Program-made: the position numbers and the translations under genes | Notes under the pieces: model-generated | Told to the model about the DNA's origin: nothing | Seen by the model: only the letters and a program-made list of their open reading frames with translations | Databases searched by the model: none | Assembly (NCBI GenBank): GCA_018710805.1 | Contig: DVJG01000213.1 | Location: forward strand, 1-5,789 | DNA from: Candidatus Faecousia faecipullorum | Lineage (GTDB): Bacteria; Bacillota; Clostridia; Oscillospirales; Oscillospiraceae | Length of the DNA stretch: 5,789 nucleotides | Direction: 5' to 3' | Shown here: positions 1 through 5,690 of the stretch, one piece after another | Position numbering within the stretch: the first letter of the stretch is position 1 | Layout: the number at the start of each line of letters is the position of its first letter

Positions 1-153
1 CATGCCACCATCCACTCCCTTGGTGATATGCCCGCCTGGGAAATGGCCGAGGTCCAGACCTTTGACACCCTCCCCGAGGACCTGACCTACCCGGAAATCA
101 CCCATGTCCTGTTCCGGTACTTCTGGGATAAAAACCAAGGAACTTTGCGGTAA
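1..153 (+). CDS. 3' end of an unrecognised protein-coding gene (partial)
   Basis: The frame beginning at base 1 stays open for 50 codons and ends at TAA (151-153). Codon choice is strongly biased to C or G at the third position (GCC, ACC, ATC, GAG, CTG, GAC), as in alaS downstream, which supports real coding. The visible tail is acidic and aromatic: it contains the stretch PAWEMAEVQTFDTLPEDLTY and ends FRYFWDKNQGTLR. There is no cysteine, no obvious membrane segment and no motif I can tie to a family, so I give no function. The start lies outside the window. A GC-rich palindrome begins 8 bases past the stop and may help end its transcript. The downstream alaS unit has its own promoter, so this gene is probably a separate transcription unit. 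Confidence 0.65.
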   Translation, partial: HATIHSLGDMPAWEMAEVQTFDTLPEDLTYPEITHVLFRYFWDKNQGTLR

Positions 154-160
154 TCCTCGG

Positions 161-186
161 TAGGGGAGGGGCTTGCCCCTCCCTTA
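161..186. repeat. GC-rich palindrome 1 (terminator-like or dispersed repeat)
   Basis: The arm TAGGGGAGGGG (161-171) pairs with CCCCTCCCTTA (176-186), giving 11 pairs including one G-T, around a 4-base loop CTTG. It lies 8 bases after the stop of the upstream gene. The following bases (TTAATTCG) form only a poor T tract, so a terminator role is possible but weak. Its first ten bases, TAGGGGAGGG, recur at 221-230, which suggests a small repeat family rather than only a terminator. Confidence 0.6.
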
Positions 187-220
187 ATTCGTAATATATA
201 CTTGTTTCAAATACGACTAT

Positions 221-246
221 TAGGGGAGGGATGAATCCATCCCCTA
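221..246. repeat. GC-rich palindrome 2, related to palindrome 1
   Basis: TAGGGGA (221-227) is the exact inverse complement of TCCCCTA (240-246). A competing inner hairpin pairs GGGATG (228-233) with CATCCC (238-243) around AATC. It shares TAGGGGAGGG with palindrome 1 at a 60-base offset, but the central part differs (GGGATGAATCC against GGGGCTTGCC). No T tract follows, so it is unlikely to be an intrinsic terminator. It resembles short palindromic intergenic repeats that I recall from Clostridia; that family assignment is from memory. Confidence 0.55.
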
Positions 247-319
247 CAGAAAAATGGTATTCCCGCTGGTCGCGAAAGACGGAGAGGTCTTAAAAATCTG
301 TCATTTCCCCATTTTCTGA

Positions 320-347
320 TTGACATTTTCGTGTTTTGTGGTAGAAT
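320..347 (+). promoter_or_regulatory. Sigma-A-type promoter for the alaS leader
   Basis: The -35 box TTGACA (320-325) is a perfect consensus. After a 16-base spacer comes TAGAAT (342-347), 5 of 6 to the consensus -10. TG at 339-340 gives an extended -10 (TGnTAGAAT). The start point would fall near 354, just upstream of the T-box Stem I. Its position and quality make it the probable promoter of alaS. Confidence 0.85.
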
Positions 348-367
348 ACTAAGAGATATGCAAAGAC

Positions 368-579
368 CATGGAGAAACCAAGCAAGGAGAAAGCCCTTAG
401 CGAGGGGGAGACGGTGAAAGCCCCTGGGTTCAGACCTTGCAAGCCACTTCTCTCTGTTGCCCGGGAGGACCGGGACGGGGGCTCCCGTTACAGAGCGTCT
501 AAGATGTCCGGATTTCCGGATAATTAGGGTGGTACCGCGATGACCGTCGCCCCTATACTTGGGGCGGCGTTTATTTTTT
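368..579 (+). promoter_or_regulatory. T-box riboswitch, tRNA-Ala specific (alaS leader)
   Basis: This is a transcription-attenuation leader that binds tRNA-Ala directly and lets alaS be read when the tRNA is uncharged. Stem I base: GAGAA (372-376) pairs with TTCTC (448-452). Upper stem: GCAAGG (382-387) pairs with CCTTGC (435-440). Between them, the 3' internal loop AAGCCAC (441-447) holds the codon GCC (443-445) followed by the usual purine A446; GCC is an alanine specifier. The conserved T-box sequence AGGGTGGTACCGCG is at 526-539. Its TGGT (530-533) would pair with an ACCA tRNA end, matching the A discriminator of bacterial tRNA-Ala. Antiterminator: AGGG (526-529) with CCCT (551-554) and GCG (537-539) with CGC (548-550), leaving the 7-base bulge TGGTACC. 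This is exclusive with the terminator at 545-569. A further GC-rich hairpin (462-487, CGGGAG with CTCCCG) lies between Stem I and the antiterminator. The upper boundary is approximate. Confidence 0.95.
545..579 (+). terminator. T-box attenuator terminator
   Basis: CGTCGCCCC (545-553) pairs with GGGGCGGCG (561-569), nine pairs with one G-T wobble, around loop TATACTT. The T-rich run TTTATTTTTT (570-579) follows. Its 5' arm contains the bases 548-553 needed by the antiterminator, so the two structures exclude each other. It should stop transcription when tRNA-Ala is charged. Confidence 0.93.
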
Positions 580-589
580 CACAACATTT

Positions 590-594
590 GGAGG
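590..594 (+). promoter_or_regulatory. Ribosome binding site of alaS
   Basis: GGAGG, nine bases before the ATG at 604, within the longer complementary stretch TTTGGAGGT. It lies beyond the attenuator T tract, so it is present only in read-through transcripts. It fixes the alaS start. Confidence 0.9.
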
Positions 595-603
595 TAATTT
601 CCT

Positions 604-3243
604 ATGAATCCCAAGCTTTACGGCGTAAACGAACTGCGTGAGATGTTCCTCTCCTTCTTTGAGAGCAAGGGCCATCTTCGCCTGCCCAGCTTCTCTCTGA
701 TTCCTCAGAACGACGCATCTCTGCTTCTCATCAACTCCGGCATGGCCCCCATGAAGCCCTACTTCAAGGGCGAAGTGGAGCCTCCCCGCCACAGAGTCTG
801 CACCTGCCAGAAGTGCATCCGCACAGGCGACATTGAGAACATTGGCAAGACCGCCCGCCACGGCACCTACTTTGAAATGCTGGGCAACTTCTCCTTCGGC
901 GACTACTTTAAGCACGAGGCCATCGCCTGGAGCTGGGAGTTCCTGACCAAAGTGGTGGGTCTGGACGAGAATCGTCTCTACCCCTCCATCTACGAAAACG
1001 ACGAGGAAGCCTTTGAGATTTGGAACAAAGAGGTAGGCGTTCCCGCTGAGCGCATCTTCCGCTTCGGCAAGGAGGACAACTTCTGGGAGCACGGCTCCGG
1101 TCCCTGCGGCCCCTGCTCCGAAATTTACTACGACCGCGGCGAAAAGTACGGCTGCGGCAAGCCCGGCTGCACCGTGGGCTGTGACTGCGACCGCTATATG
1201 GAGGTCTGGAACAACGTCTTCTCCCAGTTCGACAACGACGGAAACGGCAATTACACCGAGCTGGCCCAGAAGAACATCGACACGGGCATGGGCCTGGAGC
1301 GTCTGGCTGTGGTGTGCCAGGACGTGGATTCCCTCTTTGACGTGGACACCGTCATGAACATCACCAACAAGGTCACACAGCTCACAGGCGCTTCCTACGG
1401 CCAGAGTGTGAAGATGGACGTGAGCCTGCGGGTTATTACGGACCACATCCGGGCCGCAACGTTTATGATCGCCGATGGCGTTCTGCCCAGCAACGAAGGC
1501 CGGGGCTATGTGCTCCGCAGACTTCTGCGCCGGGCCGCCCGCCATGGCAAGCTCCTGGGCGTGAACCATCCCTTCCTCTTTGAAGTGGTGGAAACCGTGG
1601 TTCATGAGAATGAGAACCACTATACCTACCTGCGGGAGCGCGCTGCCTACATTACAAAGGTCGTGAAGGTGGAAGAGGAGAACTTCGCCCGGACCATTGA
1701 CGGCGGCATGGCCATTTTTGCTTCCATGCTGGCTGAGCACAAGGCCAAGGGGGAGACCCAGTTCTCCGGCGCCGATGCCTTCAAGCTCTACGACACCTAT
1801 GGTTTCCCCATTGACTTGACTCTGGAAATGGTTGCCGATGAGGATATGACCTTGGACCAGGAGGGCTTCCAGAAGCTCATGCAGGAGCAGAAGGTCCGGG
1901 CAAGAGAAGCCCGGAAGGCCCTGGGCGACCTGGCCTGGGCCGGCATCGATCTGGGCCTTGATAACACTCCCACCACGTTTGTGGGCTACACCGAGAACAA
2001 CTGCAACGCCAAAATCCTGGCGGTCTGCGTAGGTGACGAGGTTTCCGGCACCATCGCCGGCGGCGAGAGCGGCATCCTGGTTCTGGACCGGACTCCCTTC
2101 TACGCCGAAATGGGCGGCCAGGTGGCAGACCACGGTGTCATTCTGGCAGGCAACTGCCGCTTCCTGGTGGAAAACGTCCAGAAGGACAAGGGCGGCAAGT
2201 ATCTGCACTACGGCAAGATGGCTGCGGGCTCTCTCAAAGTGGATGACGAAGTGATTGCCTCCATTGACGTGGAGCGCCGCAAGGCTATTATGCGTGCCCA
2301 TACCGCTACCCACCTGCTCCAGAAGGCCCTCCAGGCCGTTTTGGGTGACCATGTCCATCAGGCTGGCTCCTATGTAGAGCCTGACCGTCTGCGCTTTGAC
2401 TTTACCCACTATCAGCCCATGACCGCTGATGAGCTGCAGAAGGTCAATGCCATTGTCCAGAATTCCATTCTGGAGGGTTACCCCGTGGACATCCGGGAAA
2501 TGCCCATTGACGAGGCCAAGGCCATGGGCGCCGCAGCCCTGTTCAGCGAAAAATACGGCGATGTGGTCCGTGTTGTGAACATGGGCAACTACTCCATTGA
2601 GCTCTGCGGCGGCACCCACCTGGACAACACCGCCAAGGTTGGCCCCTTCGAGATGGAGAGCGAAGGAAGCGTTGCTTCCGGTGTTCGCCGTATTGAGGCC
2701 ATCACAGGCAAAGTTTGCCTCCAGAAGATGGAAAAGAGCCAGAACACACTGCTGGAAGCTGCTACCAAGCTGAAGGTCAAGCCCAGCGAACTGGCTGCAA
2801 AAATTCAGAATCAGCTGGAAGAGCTGAAGGAACTGCGCCGCTTTATCGAGCAGTACCGGGCGAAGGAAGCCGCCGGACAGGTGGACCGGTTCCTCTTCGG
2901 CGCCCGGACTGTGAAGGGCTTCAAGGTGCTCACCGCTACGATTGCCAGCGCCGACGCTCAGAAGCTTCGCCAGATGGGTGACCTGCTGAGAGAGAAGGAC
3001 CCGAAGGTCGTGGCGGTTCTGGCGACTGTCAACGGGGACAAGCCCACCTTCCTGGCCGTCTGCGGCAAGGAAGCAGTGGCTGCCGGAATCAAGGCCGGCG
3101 ACCTGGTAAAGCAGGTCTGCTGCGCCTGCGGCGGCAGCGGCGGCGGCAAGCCCGACTCCGCCATGGGCGGCGGTAAGGACGCCCTGCGGGTGGATAACGC
3201 CTTGGCTCTGGTGGACGATTTCGTGGATTCCAAACTGCACTGA
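604..3243 (+). CDS. alaS: Alanyl-tRNA synthetase, complete
   Basis: Cytoplasmic class II enzyme that charges tRNA-Ala with alanine and hydrolyses mischarged Ser- or Gly-tRNA-Ala. It has 879 residues, close to the roughly 875 of E. coli AlaRS. The catalytic domain spans about 1-240: the INSGMAPMKPYFKG region (43-56), motif 2 region around RHGTYFEMLGNFSFGDYFK (85-103), GPCGPCSEIYYD (166-177) and motif 3 DTGMGLERL (226-234). The tRNA-recognition domain follows (about 240-450). The editing domain (about 550-700) carries the metal ligands H566/H570 (HTATH) and C668/H672 (CGGTH). A helical linker (about 705-755) leads to the C-terminal DHHA1/C-Ala domain with glycine-rich GGSGGGKPDSAMGGGKD (843-859). 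An extra cysteine cluster (C184, C189, C193, C195) sits after GPCGPC, and CCAC (839-842) precedes the glycine-rich tail. The ATG is set by GGAGG nine bases upstream. Expression is under the T-box. The gene uses no TTA, CTA or TCA codons, which leaves the reverse strand open along its whole length. Confidence 0.99.
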   Translation: MNPKLYGVNELREMFLSFFESKGHLRLPSFSLIPQNDASLLLINSGMAPMKPYFKGEVEPPRHRVCTCQKCIRTGDIENIGKTARHGTYFEMLGNFSFGDYFKHEAIAWSWEFLTKVVGLDENRLYPSIYENDEEAFEIWNKEVGVPAERIFRFGKEDNFWEHGSGPCGPCSEIYYDRGEKYGCGKPGCTVGCDCDRYMEVWNNVFSQFDNDGNGNYTELAQKNIDTGMGLERLAVVCQDVDSLFDVDTVMNITNKVTQLTGASYGQSVKMDVSLRVITDHIRAATFMIADGVLPSNEGRGYVLRRLLRRAARHGKLLGVNHPFLFEVVETVVHENENHYTYLRERAAYITKVVKVEEENFARTIDGGMAIFASMLAEHKAKGETQFSGADAFKLYDTYGFPIDLTLEMVADEDMTLDQEGFQKLMQEQKVRAREARKALGDLAWAGIDLGLDNTPTTFVGYTENNCNAKILAVCVGDEVSGTIAGGESGILVLDRTPFYAEMGGQVADHGVILAGNCRFLVENVQKDKGGKYLHYGKMAAGSLKVDDEVIASIDVERRKAIMRAHTATHLLQKALQAVLGDHVHQAGSYVEPDRLRFDFTHYQPMTADELQKVNAIVQNSILEGYPVDIREMPIDEAKAMGAAALFSEKYGDVVRVVNMGNYSIELCGGTHLDNTAKVGPFEMESEGSVASGVRRIEAITGKVCLQKMEKSQNTLLEAATKLKVKPSELAAKIQNQLEELKELRRFIEQYRAKEAAGQVDRFLFGARTVKGFKVLTATIASADAQKLRQMGDLLREKDPKVVAVLATVNGDKPTFLAVCGKEAVAAGIKAGDLVKQVCCACGGSGGGKPDSAMGGGKDALRVDNALALVDDFVDSKLH

Positions 3244-3248
3244 GTTTA

Positions 3249-3411
3249 GGGAAGCTCTGAATAAATCGTCTTCGGCTGGGCAGCGAATCTTTTGCCCCAT
3301 CCGTGCAGTTCTGAAAATAGGAAATACATACAGTATTTCTCTATTTTCAGGACTTTCGGCTGAGCCAAAATCTTTTGCTGCCAGCTCTTGCCAATTTAAT
3401 CAGAGTTTCCT
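3249..3411. mobile_element. MITE-like non-coding element with imperfect terminal inverted repeats
   Basis: The left end GGAAGCTCTGAATAAAT (3250-3266) matches the inverse complement of the right end ATTTAATCAGAGTTTCC (3394-3410) at 15 of 17 bases. TA lies at both outer edges (3247-3248 and 3412-3413), as expected for a TA target duplication like that of IS630/Tc1-mariner-type transposases. Further inward, GCTGGGCAGC (3275-3284) pairs with GCTGCCAGC (3377-3385) with one bulge, and the centre is a 17-bp hairpin, so much of the 163 bp could fold as one long stem. No coding capacity is apparent, so it would depend on a transposase elsewhere. It starts five bases after the alaS stop and ends just before the alaS terminator, so it interrupts no gene. 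Calling it a MITE, and assigning a transposase family, is inference from structure; it could also be a conserved structured repeat. Confidence 0.72.
3311..3350. repeat. Central long hairpin inside the MITE-like element
   Basis: CTGAAAATAG (3311-3320) pairs with CTATTTTCAG (3341-3350), and GAAATAC (3321-3327) pairs with GTATTTC (3333-3339). That makes a 17-bp stem with a single bulged T (3340) and the 5-base loop ATACA. It is AT-rich in contrast to the flanking genes. No T tract follows on the + strand, so it is not a standard terminator. Confidence 0.85.
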
Positions 3412-3415
3412 TAGT

Positions 3416-3448
3416 AAAAGGGACGCAGACAATACTGCGTCCCTTTTT
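3416..3448 (+). terminator. Intrinsic terminator downstream of alaS
   Basis: AAAAGGGACGCAG (3416-3428) pairs perfectly with CTGCGTCCCTTTT (3435-3447) around loop ACAATA, followed by the end of a five-T run (3444-3448). It is the only strong terminator between alaS and comEC. Because A and T runs flank the stem, it could also work weakly on the other strand. It now lies about 170 bases from the alaS stop because the MITE-like element sits between. It ends 20 bases before the comEC start. Confidence 0.88.
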
Positions 3449-3456
3449 CGCAGAAA

Positions 3457-3462
3457 GGGGTG
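3457..3462 (+). promoter_or_regulatory. Ribosome binding site that decides the comEC start
   Basis: GGGGTG matches the GAGGTG part of the Shine-Dalgarno consensus, with G for A tolerated as a G-U pair. It is six bases before GTG 3469. The earlier in-frame GTG at 3460 overlaps this site and has only TTTTCGCAGAA upstream, which is not a binding site. The ATG at 3481 is too far away. Confidence 0.65.
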
Positions 3463-3468
3463 GACAGC

Positions 3469-5685
3469 GTGCGAAAACTGATGTGGTTTACCCTGGGCTT
3501 TGGCCCGGCTATGGCGGTCTGGGCTTACGGCCTGGCGGAATGCTTTGGGGCAGTGTTTCTTGCCGCATTTCTTCTGGGACTGCTTTTGTGCCTGTTTGCC
3601 CGGAAACGACGGATATTGACAGTTTTATCCGCCGTTTTGCTGGGCGTATCTCTGGGGACGCTGTGGTTTTCCCAATTTGACCGCCTGGTTCTGACAAAAG
3701 CCGCTGCCCTGGACGGCGAGACCAAAACCATCACCATCCGGGCAACGGACTATAGCTACGACACGGCCTACGGCCTTGGGGTAGACGGGATGTATACGGA
3801 AAACGAAAGGTCCTATCGTGTCCGGGCCTACCTGGACGAAGGGGCACCCATTGCGCCGGGAGATAAAATTGCGGGAACCTTCCGCTTCCGGCTCACGGCC
3901 TCCGGCGGTGACCAGGACCCTACCTATCACAAAGGCCGGGGCATCTATCTGCTGCTCTATGCACAGGACGCTGTGACGGTGACGAAGGGGGAGCCCGGCC
4001 TCCGGGATTTTCCCGCGGTGCTTCGCCACCGCCTCCAGAGCATTCTCACGGATTCCTTTCCCCGGGATGCCGCGCCCTTTGCCAAAGCGCTGCTTCTGGG
4101 GGATACCCGGGATTTTGACTACGAAACGGAGTGCAGCTTTCGGATCAGCGGTATCCGCCATGTGGTGGCGGTGTCGGGACTTCATGTATCCATTCTCTTT
4201 GGCTTACTGTCACTGGTTACCTTCCGCAAACGCGTTCTCACGGCGCTGGCGGGTTTCCCGCTGCTGCTCCTCTTTGCGGCACTGGCAGGATTCACCCCTT
4301 CCATACAGCGCGCCTGTCTCATGTTCTCCCTGGTGCTTCTGGCAAAACTGCTGGATAAGGACTACGACGGTCCCACGGCCCTTTCCTTTGCGGTTCTTGT
4401 CATGCTGGCTGTGAACCCGCTCACCGTCACCGACGTGGGCTTTCAGCTCTCGCTTTCCAGTGTCTCGGGAATTTACCTGTTTTACCCTCGTATTTACGGC
4501 TGGTTCATGAGAAAATGCCCGGCGAAAAAATCCGCCCCCTTTCGGTTTTTTCTCGCAAAATCCATTTCTGCGTCGGTGTCCTTGACTCTCAGCGCCACGG
4601 CACTGACGACGCCGCTGTGTGCGATTTACTTTGGCACCGTAAGCCTTATTGGCGTAGTGACGAACCTGCTGGTACTCTGGCTCATCAGCTTTCTTTTCTA
4701 TGGCATCCTGATTGTTTGCCTGCTGGGATTTTTCTGGACCGCCGGAGCAAACTTCATTGCAATCTGTATGGCGTGGCCCATCCGATTTGTGCTGTTTGCG
4801 GCAAAGACCTTGGGGAAATTTCCTCTGGCGGCAGTCTATACCCGCAGCCCGTATATTGTCGCCTGGCTGATTTTTGTCTACATTCTGCTCTTTGCGTTCT
4901 GTTTTGGAAAGCGCCGCCCCAAGGTGCTGCTATGCTGCGGAACACTGGGCTTGTGCATGGCGCTGCTCGCTTCCTGGGCGGAACCTCTGAGGGACGGCGC
5001 CCAGCTTACTGTGCTGGACGTTGGCCAAGGCCAATGCCTGCTTTTCCAGTCCCAGGGGAAAACCTACATGGTGGATTGCGGCGGGTCTGACGACCAACGC
5101 ACGGCGGATATTGCTGCCGAAACCCTTCTCAGCCAGGGAATCTGCCGTCTGGACGGCCTGATTTTGACCCACCTGGACCGGGACCACGAGGGCGCCGTGG
5201 AGAATCTTCTCACCCGGGTAGACACGGACCTTCTCATTCTGCCGCCCACGGCCAAGGACTACGGCACCCAGGGAAGGATTGTCTGCGCCACAGATGACCT
5301 GCGCCTCAGCTTCGGTGAGACCACAATCTCCATATTTGCCCCCCATTCTGCCGGTGACCGCAATGAAAACAGCCTCTGCGTCTTGTTTGATTCTGAGAAA
5401 TGTGATATACTGGTAACCGGTGACAGGGGCACAGAAGGCGAAAAGGAATTGCTGGAATTTGCGGAGCTTCCGGAGGTGGATGTCCTCATTGCAGGCCACC
5501 ACGGCGGAAAAAATGCCACATCCGATGCCCTTCTCGCCGCGGTCCGTCCCAAAATCGTCTGCATTTCTCTGTCAGAAAACAATTCTTACGGCCATCCGGC
5601 GCCGGAGACCTTGGAGCGAATTAGAAATTACGGCTGCATTGTCTATCGCACGGATGAAAACGGAGACATCCGCATCAGAAGGTGA
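3469..5685 (+). CDS. comEC: ComEC/Rec2-type DNA-uptake channel with C-terminal metallo-beta-lactamase-like domain
   Basis: Integral membrane protein that passes single-stranded DNA across the cytoplasmic membrane during natural transformation. It has 738 residues from GTG 3469; a GTG at 3460 would add three. In order: two or three N-terminal membrane segments (about 6-67); a soluble DUF4131/OB-like region (about 75-190); the multi-spanning Competence domain (about 197-500) with ALLLGD (207-212), HVVAVSGLHVSIL (231-243) and VGFQLSLSSVSGIYLFYP (323-340); and the C-terminal MBL-fold domain (about 511-738). The last begins LTVLDVGQGQCLLF, has HLDRDH (568-573, the HxDxDH form usual for ComEC), LVTGDRG (D652), GHHGG (H677, H678) and NNSYGHP, so the nuclease-like metal site looks complete. 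It follows the alaS terminator by 20 bases and holA follows it by 5, so comEC and holA are probably co-transcribed. No promoter is evident directly upstream. Actual competence would need comEA, comFA, dprA and pilus genes, which are not in view. Confidence 0.96.
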   Translation: MRKLMWFTLGFGPAMAVWAYGLAECFGAVFLAAFLLGLLLCLFARKRRILTVLSAVLLGVSLGTLWFSQFDRLVLTKAAALDGETKTITIRATDYSYDTAYGLGVDGMYTENERSYRVRAYLDEGAPIAPGDKIAGTFRFRLTASGGDQDPTYHKGRGIYLLLYAQDAVTVTKGEPGLRDFPAVLRHRLQSILTDSFPRDAAPFAKALLLGDTRDFDYETECSFRISGIRHVVAVSGLHVSILFGLLSLVTFRKRVLTALAGFPLLLLFAALAGFTPSIQRACLMFSLVLLAKLLDKDYDGPTALSFAVLVMLAVNPLTVTDVGFQLSLSSVSGIYLFYPRIYGWFMRKCPAKKSAPFRFFLAKSISASVSLTLSATALTTPLCAIYFGTVSLIGVVTNLLVLWLISFLFYGILIVCLLGFFWTAGANFIAICMAWPIRFVLFAAKTLGKFPLAAVYTRSPYIVAWLIFVYILLFAFCFGKRRPKVLLCCGTLGLCMALLASWAEPLRDGAQLTVLDVGQGQCLLFQSQGKTYMVDCGGSDDQRTADIAAETLLSQGICRLDGLILTHLDRDHEGAVENLLTRVDTDLLILPPTAKDYGTQGRIVCATDDLRLSFGETTISIFAPHSAGDRNENSLCVLFDSEKCDILVTGDRGTEGEKELLEFAELPEVDVLIAGHHGGKNATSDALLAAVRPKIVCISLSENNSYGHPAPETLERIRNYGCIVYRTDENGDIRIRR
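5679..5685 (+). promoter_or_regulatory. Ribosome binding site of holA, overlapping the comEC stop
   Basis: AAGGTGA partly matches the Shine-Dalgarno consensus and is five bases before ATG 5691. It includes the comEC TGA (5683-5685), which suggests translational coupling of the two genes. Confidence 0.7.
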
Positions 5686-5690
5686 CTTCC

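Noticed and set aside
161..246. The two palindromes as CRISPR repeats
   Set aside because: There are only two units, their centres differ, and no regular repeat-spacer pattern or cas gene is present.
254..319. A 21-codon ATG frame upstream of the alaS promoter
   Set aside because: No ribosome binding site precedes it (CCTACAGAAAA), its codon use is unlike the neighbours, and it ends just before the -35 box. It is too short to support.
571..3300. A 909-codon open frame on the - strand covering all of alaS
   Set aside because: It is in exact codon register with alaS and exists because alaS uses no TTA, CTA or TCA codons, the only ones that would make stops on the other strand. It starts inside the MITE-like element, ends in the T-box terminator, and its translation shows no recognisable domain. 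It is a by-product of codon bias.
3311..3350. The 17-bp hairpin as the alaS terminator
   Set aside because: It is AT-rich and is followed by GACTTTCGG rather than a T tract. The perfect GC-core stem with a T run at 3416-3448 is a much better terminator.
3375..3680. A + strand open frame overlapping the terminator and the comEC start
   Set aside because: It would begin inside the MITE-like element, read through the terminator hairpin, and run in a different frame over the conserved start of comEC. It lacks a ribosome binding site.
3625..4185. A 186-codon - strand frame within comEC (and similar ones at 4930-5502 and 5259-5582)
   Set aside because: All lie antisense to conserved ComEC domains, have no recognisable motifs or binding sites, and are expected in GC-biased coding DNA.
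4515..5090. A 191-codon + strand frame inside comEC
   Set aside because: It overlaps the ComEC membrane region and the start of the MBL domain in another frame, and its translation is low-complexity shadow sequence. The ComEC frame carries the conserved motifs.
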